DNA from: Actinomycetota bacterium
GTDB taxonomy: Bacteria; Actinomycetota; Acidimicrobiia; Acidimicrobiales; JACCXE01
Length of the DNA: 5,111 nucleotides
Assembly (NCBI GenBank): GCA_013697265.1
Contig: JACCXE010000014.1
Location: 1-5,111 of the forward strand
Direction of reading: 5' to 3'
The notes beneath the pieces were generated by a model. That model ran no database searches. It saw nothing but the letters and a program-made list of their open reading frames with translations, and was not told where the DNA came from. Below are positions 1 through 5,111 of this stretch, piece by piece. Every line of letters starts with the position of its first letter. Positions within the stretch are counted from its first letter, which is position 1. Both the position numbers and the translations under genes were made by a program.

Positions 1-93
1 CCGATGGGCCCAGGCACCGGCGAGCTCGACGCGGCGGCCGACAAGTTGCTTGTATCACTGGGGTCGCTCGCAGCACCTAAGTTCATGGCCTGA
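1..93 (+). CDS. dapA: C-terminal end of a probable 4-hydroxy-tetrahydrodipicolinate synthase (partial)
   Basis: Thirty sense codons in frame 1 run from the window edge to a TGA at 91-93, reading PMGPGTGELDAAADKLLVS and ending in KFMA. The codon composition is normal for GC-rich coding DNA. The TGA overlaps the ATG of rnj by one base (TGATG), a sign of translational coupling. The piece is too short to show a catalytic motif. The assignment rests mainly on synteny: in Mycobacterium tuberculosis and Streptomyces, dapA lies directly upstream of the RNase J gene. The proline-rich stretch followed by a short helix also suits the C-terminal helical end of DapA. If correct, the enzyme condenses pyruvate with aspartate semialdehyde in diaminopimelate/lysine synthesis. 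Another gene product cannot be excluded. Confidence 0.45.
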   Translation, partial: PMGPGTGELDAAADKLLVSLGSLAAPKFMA

Positions 94-1748
94 TGTCATC
101 GCCCGTTCGAGTCATATTCCTGGGCGGGTTGGGTGAGATCGGCCGCAACTGTGCCGTAATCGAGGTCGACGATCGACTGCTGATCATCGATTGCGGGTTG
201 ATGTTTCCCGACATCGACATGCCCGGCGTCGACCTGGTGCTGCCCGACTTCACGTTCCTGCGCCAGAACGCGGACCGAGTGGAAGCGTGCGTGCTCACCC
301 ACGGCCATGAAGACCACGTTGGTGCGCTGTCGTATCTGCTACGGGACCTCAAGTTCCCGCTCTACGGCTCGGCGCTCACCCTGGGCATGGCCCGCAACCG
401 CATCGAGGAGGCCGGCCTTGTTAGCCGCACCTCGTTCAACCCGGTGTCGGATGGCGAGCGGCGCAAAATCGGGCCCTTCGATGTCGAGTTCATTCCTGTT
501 ACTCACTCCGTCCCCCACGCGTATGCCATCGCAGTGCACACACCCCAGGGCGTGATCTTCCATACGGGGGACTGGAAGCTCGACCTCACGCCGGTAGACG
601 GACGCACCACCGACATTGCCCGCATCGGCGCGATCGCTTCGGGCGACGGCATCCGGCTCATGCTGGGTGACTCGACCAACGCCGAGGAACCCGGGCACAC
701 GGTTTCGGAGACCTCGATCGGCGAGGTGCTGCGCGACCAGTTCCGCAACAACACCGACAAGCGCGTGATCGTCACGTGTTTCGCCAGCCACATCCACCGC
801 ATCCAACAACTCATGGACGCCGCGGTGGCGAACGGACGCGTGATCGCGACGCTTGGTCGTTCGATGGGCAAGAACGTGGCGTTGGCCCGTTCGATGGGTT
901 TGCTCACCGTCGAGGACAAATCGATCGTCGACATCGACGACATCGGCGACTATGCGCCCGAGAAGCAGTGCGTGATCTCGACCGGGTCGCAAGGCGAGCC
1001 GATGAGCGCGCTTGCCTTGATGGCGGCGGGCGAGAACAAGCGGCTCAAAGTGGGCGAGGGCGACATCGTGATCTTGTCTTCGCACGCGATCCCCGGCAAC
1101 GAGGCGAACGTCGGCAAGGTGATCGACGGCCTGCACCGCCTTGGTTGCGACGTCGTGCACTCGGGCATCGCGGCTGTGCACGTGTCGGGTCACGCCAAGG
1201 GCGAGGAACTGAAGACGTTGCTCACGTTGGCCAGCCCCGAATTTTTCATTCCGGTACACGGAGAGTTCCGTCACCTCACCCACCACGCGCGCTTGGCCAA
1301 GACGCTGGGGATGAGCGACAACCACGTGCTGTTGTGCGAGGACGGCGACGTGGTCGTGCTCACCGACGCCGGCATCGACTTCGGCGACACCGTCCCCGCT
1401 GGTTACCTCTACGTCGACGGCATCGTCGGTGACGTCGGCCAAGGCGTGTTGCGCGACCGCAAAGTGATCGGCGAAGAAGGTGTGGTCATCGTCGTTGTCA
1501 CCGTCGACAGCAAGTCGGGCCGCGTGGTGGGCCGGCCCGAGATAATCACGCGCGGGTGGGTATACGCGCCCGAGGCTGAGGCGCTGCTCGACGAGGCGCG
1601 GGAAGCGGTGCGCGCGCAGATTGAGCACGTCACTGCTGGAGTCGACCTCGACACGCTGCGAAAGACGGCGCGGTCGGCGCTGGGCAAGTTCGTGAGTGAA
1701 CGAACGAAGCGTCGACCGATGATCGTGCCCATCGTCATGGAGGTCTGA
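93..1748 (+). CDS. rnj: Ribonuclease J (metallo-beta-lactamase/beta-CASP ribonuclease)
   Basis: This 551-residue protein has the usual length for the family. RNase J is a cytoplasmic zinc-dependent ribonuclease with endonuclease and 5'-3' exonuclease activity in mRNA decay and rRNA maturation. The metallo-beta-lactamase core shows GGLGEIGRN at residues 11-19, the metal-binding HGHEDH at 70-75 (H70, H72, D74, H75), H138 in THSVPH and D160 in HTGDWKLD. The beta-CASP part follows, with GDSTN at 192-196, TCFASHIHR at 228-236, STGSQGEP at 296-303, HVSGHAKGEE at 363-372 and PVHGE at 387-391, where H389 is the last metal ligand. A C-terminal domain runs from about 455 to 551. All expected catalytic residues are present. 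No strong Shine-Dalgarno precedes the ATG, which overlaps the upstream stop (TGATG), so translation is probably coupled. The start agrees with the short N-terminus seen before the GLGEIG motif in this family. Confidence 0.97.
   Translation: MSSPVRVIFLGGLGEIGRNCAVIEVDDRLLIIDCGLMFPDIDMPGVDLVLPDFTFLRQNADRVEACVLTHGHEDHVGALSYLLRDLKFPLYGSALTLGMARNRIEEAGLVSRTSFNPVSDGERRKIGPFDVEFIPVTHSVPHAYAIAVHTPQGVIFHTGDWKLDLTPVDGRTTDIARIGAIASGDGIRLMLGDSTNAEEPGHTVSETSIGEVLRDQFRNNTDKRVIVTCFASHIHRIQQLMDAAVANGRVIATLGRSMGKNVALARSMGLLTVEDKSIVDIDDIGDYAPEKQCVISTGSQGEPMSALALMAAGENKRLKVGEGDIVILSSHAIPGNEANVGKVIDGLHRLGCDVVHSGIAAVHVSGHAKGEELKTLLTLASPEFFIPVHGEFRHLTHHARLAKTLGMSDNHVLLCEDGDVVVLTDAGIDFGDTVPAGYLYVDGIVGDVGQGVLRDRKVIGEEGVVIVVVTVDSKSGRVVGRPEIITRGWVYAPEAEALLDEAREAVRAQIEHVTAGVDLDTLRKTARSALGKFVSERTKRRPMIVPIVMEV
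1739..1744 (+). promoter_or_regulatory. Ribosome binding site of the cupin gene, inside rnj
   Basis: GGAGGT is a near-perfect Shine-Dalgarno core. It lies in the last sense codons of rnj, with 9 bases between it and the GTG at 1754. It supports that GTG as the start and suggests that ribosomes finishing rnj initiate the cupin gene. Confidence 0.6.
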
Positions 1749-1753
1749 CCGGA

Positions 1754-2119
1754 GTGGACTACGTGCGGATCTACGCCGACGAAAACGGCGTGTCGCATTT
1801 CGAAGACGTCGCCGCTTCGGTTGTCGAGCAACGTGTTGCCGAGGGCGTGCCGCCGCTGCTCCTAACCGGACCGTTCCCGGTGTCGTCGTTCACCATCGCC
1901 GAACAACCGCCGGGCAATCCGGCGTGGGATCCGCACGTCGCTCCGCGCCGGCAGTGGGTCAGCGCCGTTCGCGGGCGTGTTGCCATCACCGTCTCCGATG
2001 GCGAACGCCGGGAATTTGATCCCGGTGAACTGGTCTTCGTCGAAGACCTAACCGGCGATGGGCACACCTCCACGCCGCTTACCGCTGACTTCGCCTTTCT
2101 CATCCTCCCCATCGCCTAG
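1754..2119 (+). CDS. Small cupin-domain protein of unknown function
   Basis: The 121-residue product reads as one cupin beta-barrel. Visible family features are WDPHVAPRRQW at residues 58-68, the turn VRGRVAITVSDGE at 72-84, the FDPGE motif at 88-92 (P90, G91) and the closing VEDLTGDGH at 96-104. These match the common small cupins with an 'RRQW...G.V....DGE.R.F.PG....ED..G.GH' pattern. H61 and H104 are candidate metal ligands, but the classical HxH of cupin motif 1 is absent, so metal binding and catalysis are uncertain. There is no signal peptide or membrane segment, so it is probably cytosolic. The GTG start is chosen because of the GGAGGT at 1739-1744. The gene begins 5 bases after the rnj stop and ends 31 bases before the dehydrogenase, so an operon with both is likely. 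The substrate cannot be read from the sequence. Confidence 0.85.
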   Translation: MDYVRIYADENGVSHFEDVAASVVEQRVAEGVPPLLLTGPFPVSSFTIAEQPPGNPAWDPHVAPRRQWVSAVRGRVAITVSDGERREFDPGELVFVEDLTGDGHTSTPLTADFAFLILPIA

Positions 2120-2150
2120 AAAAACGCGCGCACGGCGCTAGACAGTTGCC

Positions 2151-2993
2151 ATGTCTCTGACTGGAATCGAAGGAAAGGTCGCGCTCGTCACCGGAGCGGC
2201 GCGGCCGCGGGGGATTGGCCGGGCTACTGCGTTGCGGTTGGCTCGGGAGGGCGCGGACGTCGCGTGCGTCGACCTCGGGGCGCCTATGGCCGATTTCCCT
2301 TCCCACGGTGTGGCCGAACCGACCGATCTCGAGACGATCGTGTCTGAGATTGAGGCGATGGGCCGTCGAGCGGTGGGCATACGAGCCGACGTCACCGAGG
2401 AGGCGCAGGTCGAAGCCGCTGTCGCAGAGGCAACGGAGAAGCTCGGCGATGTCTCACTCGTGGCCAACGTCGTAGGCGGCGGCAGCTTCGGCATGGGCAT
2501 GGGCCCGCTGACGTTCCTGCCCGCCGACCAGTTCGACAAGATCGTGTCGTTGAACCTGCGCAGCATGTTCCTGGTGACGAAGGCGTGCGCGGCACGCATG
2601 GTTGCCACCGGAACCAAGGGCGCGATCGTCAGCGTGTCATCCCAAGCAGGCAAGCGGGGCATGCCGATGCTCGGCGCCTACTGCGCGGCCAAGTCGGGGA
2701 TCATCCTGCTAACTCAGACATGGGCCGCCGAACTCGGGCCCGCGGGTATCACCGTGAACGCGGTCTGCCCCGGCACGGTCGACACCGACCTGCTCAACAA
2801 AGACGGCCAACTCGAAGCCATGGTCGGCGGTCAACCCGGCGGGTTCCAGGGGTGGATCGACAGCCAGATCCCGTTGGGCCGCATGCAGACCGGCGGCGAC
2901 GTCGCCAACGCGATCGTGTTTTTGATGAGCGACGACGGCGATTACATCACCGGTGAGGCGCTGAATACCTCCGGTGGTCAGACGATGGTCTGA
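2151..2993 (+). CDS. Short-chain dehydrogenase/reductase (SDR), substrate unknown
   Basis: The 280-residue product has a complete SDR Rossmann fold. The cofactor loop is TGAARPRGIG at residues 14-23, D41 at the end of the second strand favours NAD(H) over NADP(H), D80 sits in the RADVT motif, and N135 is the helix-4 asparagine in LNLRSMF. The catalytic serine is S164 (SVSSQAG), and Y177 and K181 come from AYCAAKSG, with the standard 13-residue Ser-Tyr spacing. PG at 207-208 and the C-terminal YITGEALNTSGG are typical of FabG-like enzymes. Two motifs deviate: the glycine loop is two residues longer than TGxxxGIG, and the usual NNAG reads ANVVGGG at 105-111. The ATG gives the standard short N-terminus (MSLTGIEGKVALVTG). 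I see no good Shine-Dalgarno before it. It lies 31 bases after the cupin gene on the same strand. It probably oxidises or reduces a small alcohol or ketone. M. tuberculosis also carries an SDR gene (Rv2750) between rnj and ftsK, but orthology is not shown. Confidence 0.95.
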   Translation: MSLTGIEGKVALVTGAARPRGIGRATALRLAREGADVACVDLGAPMADFPSHGVAEPTDLETIVSEIEAMGRRAVGIRADVTEEAQVEAAVAEATEKLGDVSLVANVVGGGSFGMGMGPLTFLPADQFDKIVSLNLRSMFLVTKACAARMVATGTKGAIVSVSSQAGKRGMPMLGAYCAAKSGIILLTQTWAAELGPAGITVNAVCPGTVDTDLLNKDGQLEAMVGGQPGGFQGWIDSQIPLGRMQTGGDVANAIVFLMSDDGDYITGEALNTSGGQTMV

Positions 2994-2999
2994 GCCCGG

Positions 3000-3016
3000 G
3001 CCGCCTACCTGGCGGC
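3000..3016. terminator. Possible GC hairpin between convergent genes
   Basis: GCCGCC (3000-3005) pairs with GGCGGC (3011-3016) around the 5-base loop TACCT. It starts 7 bases after the dehydrogenase stop codon and overlaps the end of the convergent receiver-domain fragment. There is no T-tract on either side, so it is not a classical intrinsic terminator. In this GC-rich sequence a 6-bp stem could also arise by chance. Confidence 0.25.
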
Positions 3017-3250
3017 GGTGGTCTGCAACCAACGTGTTACCGCAGCGAGCAACGCTGCCTTCGTAACGGGTTTGGCCAAGTAGTCGTCCATACCAGCCGC
3101 GAGGCAGCGCTCACTGTCTTCGACCATGGCGCTCGCCGTCAGGGCCACGATTGGCACGCGCGCCCCTGCGCCTTCGTCGGCCCGAATCGCCGCAGTGGCC
3201 GCGTAACCATCCATGAGCGGCATCTGACAATCCATGAGCGCCGCGACCAT
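3005..3250 (-). pseudogene. C-terminal half of a response-regulator receiver domain, probably a remnant of a hybrid histidine kinase
   Basis: The 81-residue minus-strand frame reads as the second half of a REC domain of the type found at the end of hybrid sensor kinases. It has LMDCQMPLMDG at residues 5-15 with the phospho-acceptor D7, PIVALTASA at 33-41 with the signalling T38, and GMDDYLAKP at 53-61 with the conserved K60-P61, then a final helix ending WLQTTAAR. A full REC domain needs about 50 more residues before D7, including the acidic pair that binds magnesium. These are absent: the codon just before the ATG is an in-frame TGA, and none of the three minus-strand frames from 3251 to 3436 resembles the missing half. 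The homology therefore breaks near 3245-3250. The stop is TAG, 11 bases from the end of the convergent dehydrogenase. A folded receiver is unlikely, so I call it a remnant. A small expressed protein cannot be excluded. Confidence 0.72.
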
Positions 3251-3441
3251 TCAGGTGCTCGAACAAGCCCGCATGCTGCTCGCAGAGCAATCGCGCATGC
3301 TCTTGGTGCGGAATCCAACGAGGTCGGCCCGATGGCTCCTCGACCTGTGTTCATCTCGTATCACGACGACTCGCCACCAATGAACGACATTGACAGAGGT
3401 CGCAGGCGATATCGTCGCCCAGAGGCTCCGCTTCAATAGAG
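3251..3441. other. Intergenic region with no recognised gene; breakpoint and leader of the GAF-ANTAR gene
   Basis: No convincing gene is seen. On the plus strand a 49-codon frame starts within the receiver remnant (ATG 3234) and ends at TGA 3381-3383. Its N-terminal part (ATIQVLEQARMLLAEQSRML) looks like an amphipathic helix, but no family is recognised. Its stop overlaps the ATG (3380) of a 19-codon frame that ends with TAG at 3437-3439, two bases before the regulator's ATG. The minus strand has stops in the receiver frame and no receiver-like sequence. The region should hold the promoter of the GAF-ANTAR gene. Confidence 0.5.
3390..3419 (+). promoter_or_regulatory. Candidate -35 hexamer and downstream hairpin before the GAF-ANTAR gene
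   Basis: TTGACA at 3390-3395 is a perfect consensus -35 box. Ten bases later GGCGA (3405-3409) and TCGCC (3415-3419) form a 5-bp stem with a 5-base loop, TATCG. No TANNNT -10 box sits at the normal 16-18 base spacing; the nearest, TATCGT at 3410-3415, is only 14 bases away. The promoter is therefore unproven. The hairpin ends 22 bases before the ATG and could act as an operator or leader structure. Confidence 0.25.
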
Positions 3442-4185
3442 ATGGCGAACAAGACTATGGCTAGAGAAGAACTGCTGACTCGCACCTTCGTGGAGTTGGC
3501 CGACACACTGGTCGCCGACTTCGATGTCGTCGAGCTGCTGACCCTGTTGGCTGACCGCTGTGTCGAGGTACTCGACGTAGCTGCAGCCGGGTTGATGCTC
3601 GTCAATCCCGACGGCGACCTGCGCGTCATGGCCTCGTCGAGCGAAGCGATGCGCGTGCTCGAACTCTTTGAAGTCCAGGCCAAGGAAGGGCCATGTCCCG
3701 ACTGCTTCCGCACGGGCGAGCCGGTGATAGCCACCGATCTCACCAAGGTCAGCGAACGGTGGCCGCGTTTCGCCGTCGAGGCGATGAACGCGGGGTTCCG
3801 GTCGGTGCAGGCTCTGCCCATGCGCCTCCGCGGCAATGTGATCGGCGCACTGAACCTCTTTCACGTCGATACAGGCGAGATGCGCCAAGGTGACGTTGAA
3901 GCCGCACAGGCACTCGCCGACGTTGCCACAATCGCCGTGTTGTCGCATCGGGCCGTGCTGGAAGTTCAGATCGTCAACGATCAGCTGACCCAGGCGCTGA
4001 ATAGCCGTGTGGTGATCGAGCAAGCCAAGGGAATGGTGGCCGAGTCGCGAGGCCTCGCCATCGACGAAGCCTTCAGCGCGTTGCGAAGCCATGCCCGCGA
4101 TCACAACCTGCGCCTGGTCGACGTCGCGAACGACGTCATCAATGGTGCGCTCCCGACCGCGAGCCTGGAAGGGCCGCTGACCTAG
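3442..4185 (+). CDS. GAF-ANTAR domain regulator, predicted RNA-binding antiterminator
   Basis: The 247-residue soluble protein has a GAF sensory domain at about residues 25-170 and an ANTAR domain at about 178-234. The GAF part shows the actinobacterial family pattern: LADTLVADFDVVELL at 19-33, VAAAGLMLVNPDGDLRVMASS at 46-66, a C-x-x-C in EGPCPDCFRTGEP (C85, C88), ALPMRLRGNVIGALNLF at 124-140 and AQALADVATIA at 155-165. The ANTAR part shows NSRVVIEQAKGMVAESRGL at 187-205, then DEAF at 208-211 and LRLVDVA at 223-229. ANTAR domains in other proteins bind paired hexaloop hairpins in mRNA leaders and prevent termination. The GAF ligand is unknown. The annotated ATG lacks a clear Shine-Dalgarno. 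An ATG at codon 6 (3457) would give MAREELLTRTF, close to the usual family start, and is a real alternative. No partner kinase is adjacent, only the receiver remnant upstream. Confidence 0.95.
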   Translation: MANKTMAREELLTRTFVELADTLVADFDVVELLTLLADRCVEVLDVAAAGLMLVNPDGDLRVMASSSEAMRVLELFEVQAKEGPCPDCFRTGEPVIATDLTKVSERWPRFAVEAMNAGFRSVQALPMRLRGNVIGALNLFHVDTGEMRQGDVEAAQALADVATIAVLSHRAVLEVQIVNDQLTQALNSRVVIEQAKGMVAESRGLAIDEAFSALRSHARDHNLRLVDVANDVINGALPTASLEGPLT

Positions 4186-4231
4186 GCGTATCCAGCGAGG
4201 TACGCGGCGCCACGTCGCTCGGCAGCGTGTA

Positions 4232-4252
4232 CGGTCCCCGATGGGCGGACCG
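4232..4252. repeat. Inverted repeat in the regulator-ftsK gap
   Basis: CGGTCC (4232-4237) and GGACCG (4247-4252) form a perfect 6-bp inverted repeat with a 9-base spacer. It lies 46 bases after the GAF-ANTAR stop and 23 bases before ftsK. It has no T-tract. It could be an operator, a weak terminator of the upstream gene, or chance. A weaker inverted repeat, GCGTA (4186-4190) with TACGC (4201-4205), starts directly after the GAF-ANTAR stop codon. Confidence 0.35.
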
Positions 4253-4260
4253 AACATAGG

Positions 4261-4266
4261 TACGGT
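4261..4266 (+). promoter_or_regulatory. ftsK: Candidate -10 box for near-leaderless ftsK transcription
   Basis: TACGGT matches the actinobacterial TANNNT -10 consensus and ends 9 bases before the ftsK ATG. Transcription starting about 7 bases downstream would begin only a few bases from the ATG. The absence of any purine-rich Shine-Dalgarno (the sequence is TTAATTGGCT) fits this. No good -35 box is seen. A stop codon (TAA 4267-4269) lies in frame before the start. Confidence 0.35.
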
Positions 4267-4275
4267 TAATTGGCT

Positions 4276-5111
4276 ATGGCCACGACGAAGCGAGGCCCCG
4301 CTCGCAAGCCCGTGACTAAGACGGCGGCCTCGCGTCGCACGTCCTCGTCTGCTCGATCGCGCAAGAAGCCGTCCGCTGCGGCGCGCATGCGCGATTCGCT
4401 CGCCACGCACCTCGGGCGGCAGTCCGACGACGTGTGGGGGCTGTTAGTTCTGGCCCTCGGAGTTGTCGCCGCGCTTGGCATTTACGCCGACCTCACCGGG
4501 CCGGTCGGCCACGTCATCCGCGATCTCGCCGGCCTGTTGTTCGGTTGGGGCCGGCTCGCGTTGCCGTTCGTGATCGCGGGCATCGGTCTGGCGCTGTTGC
4601 AAGGCCGACCTCGGCAGGAGCCGGGCCGCGTCGCGATCGGCGCGACGTTCCTCCTTGTCGCTGCGACCGGTCTGCTCCATCTTTTCCGCGGCTCGCCCAG
4701 ATGGACCGACCCCGCCGTGCAACTGCGAGACGCCGGCGGGCTCATCGGTGCGCTGATCGGCGAGCCGTTGCGCAGCCTTCTCGCCACGCCGGGCTCGGCG
4801 CTGATCCTTAGCGTGGTCGCCCTTGTGGGTCTCTTGATCTTGCTGAAAATGAGCGCCCGCGACGCCTGGAACCATATCGTCAACGGCTTCGCACGCATCC
4901 TCAACGCGCTCAGCGGCTCCGCCCGCGCCCTCAGCGCGGCCACCACCACTGACGTCGACGAGCGCATCGACGCCACCCGCCGTCACCCGGCGAGCGCGCC
5001 CACGATCACCACCAACGGCGAGGAACTGAACGACGCGGACGCGCCGCCCGACGAAGAGCCCGAGCGCGAGATCACGGTCACGGTCGCCGAGAACCCCGAG
5101 CCCACGCAGGC
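4276..5111 (+). CDS. ftsK: FtsK/SpoIIIE DNA translocase, N-terminal membrane part (cut by window end)
   Basis: An open frame of 278 codons runs off the window. Residues 1-50 form a Lys/Arg/Ser/Thr/Ala-rich basic cytosolic tail, then RQSDDVWGLLVLALGV begins the FtsK four-helix membrane domain. Probable membrane segments are about 53-71, 86-109, 118-137 and 173-192. The stretch GIYADLTGPVGHVIRDLAGLL (68-88, between segments 1 and 2) and the FGWGRLALPF motif (89-98) are characteristic of actinobacterial FtsK. From about 225 an acidic, Pro/Glu/Asp-rich linker starts (DADAPPDEEPEREI at 253-266), as expected before the motor. The RecA-like ATPase and the gamma DNA-reading domain would lie beyond the window. 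FtsK sits at the division septum and pumps chromosomal DNA during segregation and dimer resolution. ATG 4276 is preceded by an in-frame TAA at 4267; TTG 4270 is the only upstream alternative. ftsK near rnj is conserved in other actinobacteria. Confidence 0.93.
   Translation, partial: MATTKRGPARKPVTKTAASRRTSSSARSRKKPSAAARMRDSLATHLGRQSDDVWGLLVLALGVVAALGIYADLTGPVGHVIRDLAGLLFGWGRLALPFVIAGIGLALLQGRPRQEPGRVAIGATFLLVAATGLLHLFRGSPRWTDPAVQLRDAGGLIGALIGEPLRSLLATPGSALILSVVALVGLLILLKMSARDAWNHIVNGFARILNALSGSARALSAATTTDVDERIDATRRHPASAPTITTNGEELNDADAPPDEEPEREITVTVAENPEPTQ

Noticed and set aside
339..1628. Long minus-strand open frame (429 codons) opposite rnj
   Set aside because: It is fully antisense to a clearly identified RNase J, is rich in His/Arg/Val/Asp without any recognisable domain, and arises from GC-rich codon bias.
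3209..3240. 11-base direct repeat ATCCATGAGCG at 3209-3219 and 3230-3240
   Set aside because: It encodes the two LMD triplets of the receiver motif LMDCQMPLMDG, which are expected in this family, so no recombination repeat needs to be invoked.
3297..3356. Plus-strand peptide MLLVRNPTRSARWLLDL resembling a receiver N-terminus (LLVEDNPTN)
   Set aside because: The similarity covers a few residues, lacks the acidic pair, and lies on the strand opposite the receiver remnant; an inversion would be needed and nothing else supports it.
3251..3441. CRISPR array, tRNA, riboswitch or insertion-sequence end in the largest gap
   Set aside because: No repeated units, cloverleaf, conserved riboswitch core or paired terminal inverted repeats with target duplication were found by reading this gap.
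3433..4410. Minus-strand open frame (325 codons) opposite the GAF-ANTAR gene
   Set aside because: The plus-strand GAF-ANTAR protein matches its family along its whole length; the antisense translation shows no domain and runs into the ftsK start.
4434..4986. Overlapping open frames on both strands in the ftsK N-terminal region
   Set aside because: They are Arg/Pro/Ala-rich shadows; the ftsK frame has four membrane segments and family motifs.

Overview
This is a GC-rich bacterial chromosome segment from an actinobacterium. Supporting evidence is the order dapA end – rnj – (inserted genes) – ftsK, which matches the dapA/RNase J/ftsK neighbourhood known from Mycobacterium and Streptomyces. The GAF-ANTAR regulator, a family abundant in Actinobacteria, points the same way. 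The absence of a Mycobacterium- or Streptomyces-like gene set between rnj and ftsK suggests a more distant lineage, possibly Acidimicrobiia, but that is only an inference.

Layout. Bases 1-93 are the last 30 codons of an upstream gene, probably dapA, whose TGA overlaps the ATG of rnj (93-1748, ribonuclease J) by one base. Five bases after rnj comes a small cupin-fold protein (1754-2119, GTG start) whose Shine-Dalgarno lies inside the last rnj codons. A classical-type short-chain dehydrogenase/reductase follows (2151-2993). These four genes are co-directional and tightly spaced, so they probably share a transcript.

Convergent to the dehydrogenase, on the minus strand, is a fragment of a response-regulator receiver domain (3005-3250). 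It keeps only the half from the phospho-acceptor Asp to the C-terminus and is preceded by an in-frame stop, so it reads as a gene remnant. A 191-base gap (3251-3441) then leads to a plus-strand GAF-ANTAR protein (3442-4185), a predicted RNA-binding antitermination regulator. A 90-base gap with an inverted repeat and a possible near-leaderless promoter precedes the N-terminal 278 codons of an FtsK/SpoIIIE-type DNA translocase (4276 to the window end, cut off).

Functionally the window mixes housekeeping genes (lysine/cell-wall precursor synthesis, RNA decay, chromosome segregation) with accessory genes inserted between rnj and ftsK. I see no clear new multi-gene system. The parts most worth a second look are the broken receiver fragment next to an orphan ANTAR regulator, the leader of that regulator (two chained tiny reading frames, a TTGACA hexamer and a hairpin), and the divergent cofactor-binding motifs of the dehydrogenase.
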